From Acidobacteriota bacterium (lineage in GTDB: Bacteria > Acidobacteriota > Terriglobia > Acidiferrales > UBA7541), in contig PMOP01000132.1 in assembly GCA_003161495.1 (NCBI GenBank), forward strand, positions 2,339 through 9,030: DNA of 6,692 bases. The letters are read 5' to 3'. A program made the position numbers and the translations under genes. The stretch's first letter is position 1. Each line of letters begins with the position of its first letter. Positions 5,708-6,692 of the stretch are shown in pieces. The notes under the pieces were generated by a model that saw only the letters and a program-made list of their open reading frames with translations, had not been told where the DNA came from and did no database searches.

Positions 5708-6580
5708 TTGGAAACGATCCACACCATCGAATGGATGAGGCAAGTAGCGCGCCAGGCTCGCGCCGAAGGCCGCTCCACCGGTTTCGTGCCGACCATGGGC
5801 GCGCTCCACGCGGGACATTTGTCGCTCGTGCGCGCCGCCCGCGCCGAGTCTCAACAGGTCATCGCTTCCATTTTCGTAAATCCCACCCAGTTTGCTCCCA
5901 ACGAAGATTTTCAGAAATATCCGCGCACGTTCGAGGCGGATAGCAAAGAACTGGAGGACGCAGGGGTGGACTATTTATTCGCGCCCGAACCCGCGGAAAT
6001 GTATCCGCAGGGATTTCGCACTTGGGTGAACGTGGAGGGCCTATCGGAGCGCCTCGACGGGCGATCGCGGCCCGGGCATTTTCGCGCCGTCGCGACGGTG
6101 GTTCTGAAGCTGCTCGAAATTGTTCAGCCGCAACGCGCGTTTTTCGGGCGGAAAGACACGCAGCAGGCGCGAATCATCCGGCAGATGGCGCGCGATTTGC
6201 ACCTGGATTCGGAAATTGTGGTGTGCCCGATTATACGCGAGCCGGATGGTCTGGCGATGTCGTCGCGCAACGCCTACTTGAACCCCAAGGAGCGCCGCGC
6301 TGCCACGATTCTTTTCCGCGCACTGGACGGCGCGCGCATTTCGATCGCACGCGGAGAGCGCGATGCGCTGCGGCTCACGGCTGCGATGCGCGACATGATC
6401 AGTACCGAGCCGCTCGCCGAACTGGATTTTGCGGAACTGGTTGACGCGGAAACGCTGGAAGCGGTGACGCGGCTGCGCGGCGTGTGTCTCGCGTTGCTGG
6501 CCGTGCGAATTGGCACGACTCGCCTGGTGGACAATCTTCTGATCGAAGAACGCGAAGGAGAATTTCAAACGACGCTTTGA
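5708..6580 (+). CDS. panC: Pantoate--beta-alanine ligase (pantothenate synthetase)
   Basis: PanC joins pantoate and beta-alanine with ATP, through a pantoyl-adenylate, to form pantothenate. The 290-residue protein carries the family motifs in order: FVPTMGALHAGHLSLV (26-41) with the HxGH nucleotide-binding pair His34 and His37, SIFVNPTQF (54-62), YPRTFEAD (71-78), RPGHFRAV (121-128), FFGRKDTQQ (145-153, Arg where many have Glu), and the KMSKS-equivalent MSSRN (184-188). The start is taken as TTG at 5708 because the family N-terminus aligns there (METIHTIEWMRQ). The only nearby ATG, at 5735, would remove part of the first strand. No ribosome binding site precedes the TTG, and repeat B ends eight bases before it, so initiation may be weak. 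Length equals the family norm, and the gene completes the panB-panC pair. Confidence 0.95.
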   Translation: METIHTIEWMRQVARQARAEGRSTGFVPTMGALHAGHLSLVRAARAESQQVIASIFVNPTQFAPNEDFQKYPRTFEADSKELEDAGVDYLFAPEPAEMYPQGFRTWVNVEGLSERLDGRSRPGHFRAVATVVLKLLEIVQPQRAFFGRKDTQQARIIRQMARDLHLDSEIVVCPIIREPDGLAMSSRNAYLNPKERRAATILFRALDGARISIARGERDALRLTAAMRDMISTEPLAELDFAELVDAETLEAVTRLRGVCLALLAVRIGTTRLVDNLLIEEREGEFQTTL

Positions 6581-6588
6581 CGGGTTTA

Positions 6589-6660
6589 GTGGCGCAGGCT
6601 TCAGCCTGTGGGTTTTGAATCCTGCAAGGCCGAAACCCCACAGGCTGAATCCTGCGCCAC
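6589..6660. repeat. 72-bp palindromic repeat, copy C
   Basis: The arms 6589-6616 and 6633-6660 are reverse complements apart from one internal mismatch (6650) and a one-base difference in the G/T run. The inner left hairpin CAGGC-TTCA-GCCTG is perfect; the right one has loop TGAA. The centre reads AATCCTGCAAGGCC, like copies A and B. It starts eight bases after the panC stop and ends two bases before the stop codon of a probable convergent gene, a position fitting a two-way terminator or mRNA 3'-end protector. Confidence 0.87.
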
Positions 6661-6662
6661 TC

Positions 6663-6692
6663 TTACTGAAGTCCCTTTAATGCTTCCACCAC
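6663..6692 (-). CDS. 3' end of an unidentified minus-strand gene
   Basis: Read on the minus strand, the last bases give VVEALKGLQ followed by TAA (6665-6663). The residues look like an ordinary helical C-terminus, and the stop lies directly beside repeat C, as stops do at the other two copies. Nine codons are too few to name a family, and the frame could be chance. Confidence 0.35.
   Translation of the reverse strand: MVEALKGLQ

Noticed and set aside
1402..6660. Peptides containing PQAEACAT-like strings encoded at the three repeats
   Set aside because: The recurring peptide is only the translation of the palindromic DNA repeat, not a conserved protein tail.

Overview
The window is bacterial chromosomal DNA of moderately high GC. 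The mix of genes (accD, a long rhomboid/TPR protein, a DinB-family protein beside panB and panC) and the intergenic palindromic repeats suggest an Acidobacteriota soil-type bacterium. That assignment is an inference from general resemblance, because no rRNA or other phylogenetic marker is present.

Layout, left to right. On the minus strand: the 5' two thirds of accD (carboxyltransferase beta subunit, cut by the left edge); a 223-bp gap holding two GC-rich palindromes; an exported single-domain cupin; a 71-bp palindromic repeat (copy A); and a 499-residue rhomboid-family intramembrane protease with a C-terminal TPR-like helical domain. A gap of about 450 bp follows in which no gene could be recognised. 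Next, still on the minus strand, is a type II toxin-antitoxin pair of the BrnT/BrnA family, toxin gene first, overlapping by 17 bp. A 196-bp divergent region separates brnT from a plus-strand pantothenate cluster: panB, a DinB-family protein gene, repeat copy B, panC, repeat copy C. The last 30 bp appear to hold the 3' end of a convergent minus-strand gene.

Function. PanB makes ketopantoate and PanC condenses pantoate with beta-alanine to give pantothenate, so the plus-strand cluster feeds coenzyme A synthesis. AccD serves the first step of fatty acid synthesis. The DinB-family gene sits inside the pan cluster with no known role there. The BrnTA pair, the cupin and the rhomboid have no evident link to this metabolism.

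The most distinctive non-coding signal is the repeat set. Three elements of 71-72 bp lie 5-13 bp after a stop codon. Each has long imperfect inverted arms that themselves contain a smaller hairpin, usually with a TTCA (or, on the other strand, TGAA) loop. Two palindromes of different stem sequence near accD use the same loop. This looks like a REP/MITE-type family with constant loops and changing stems. Copy B lies directly before a weak TTG start of panC. No wholly new multi-gene system is evident.
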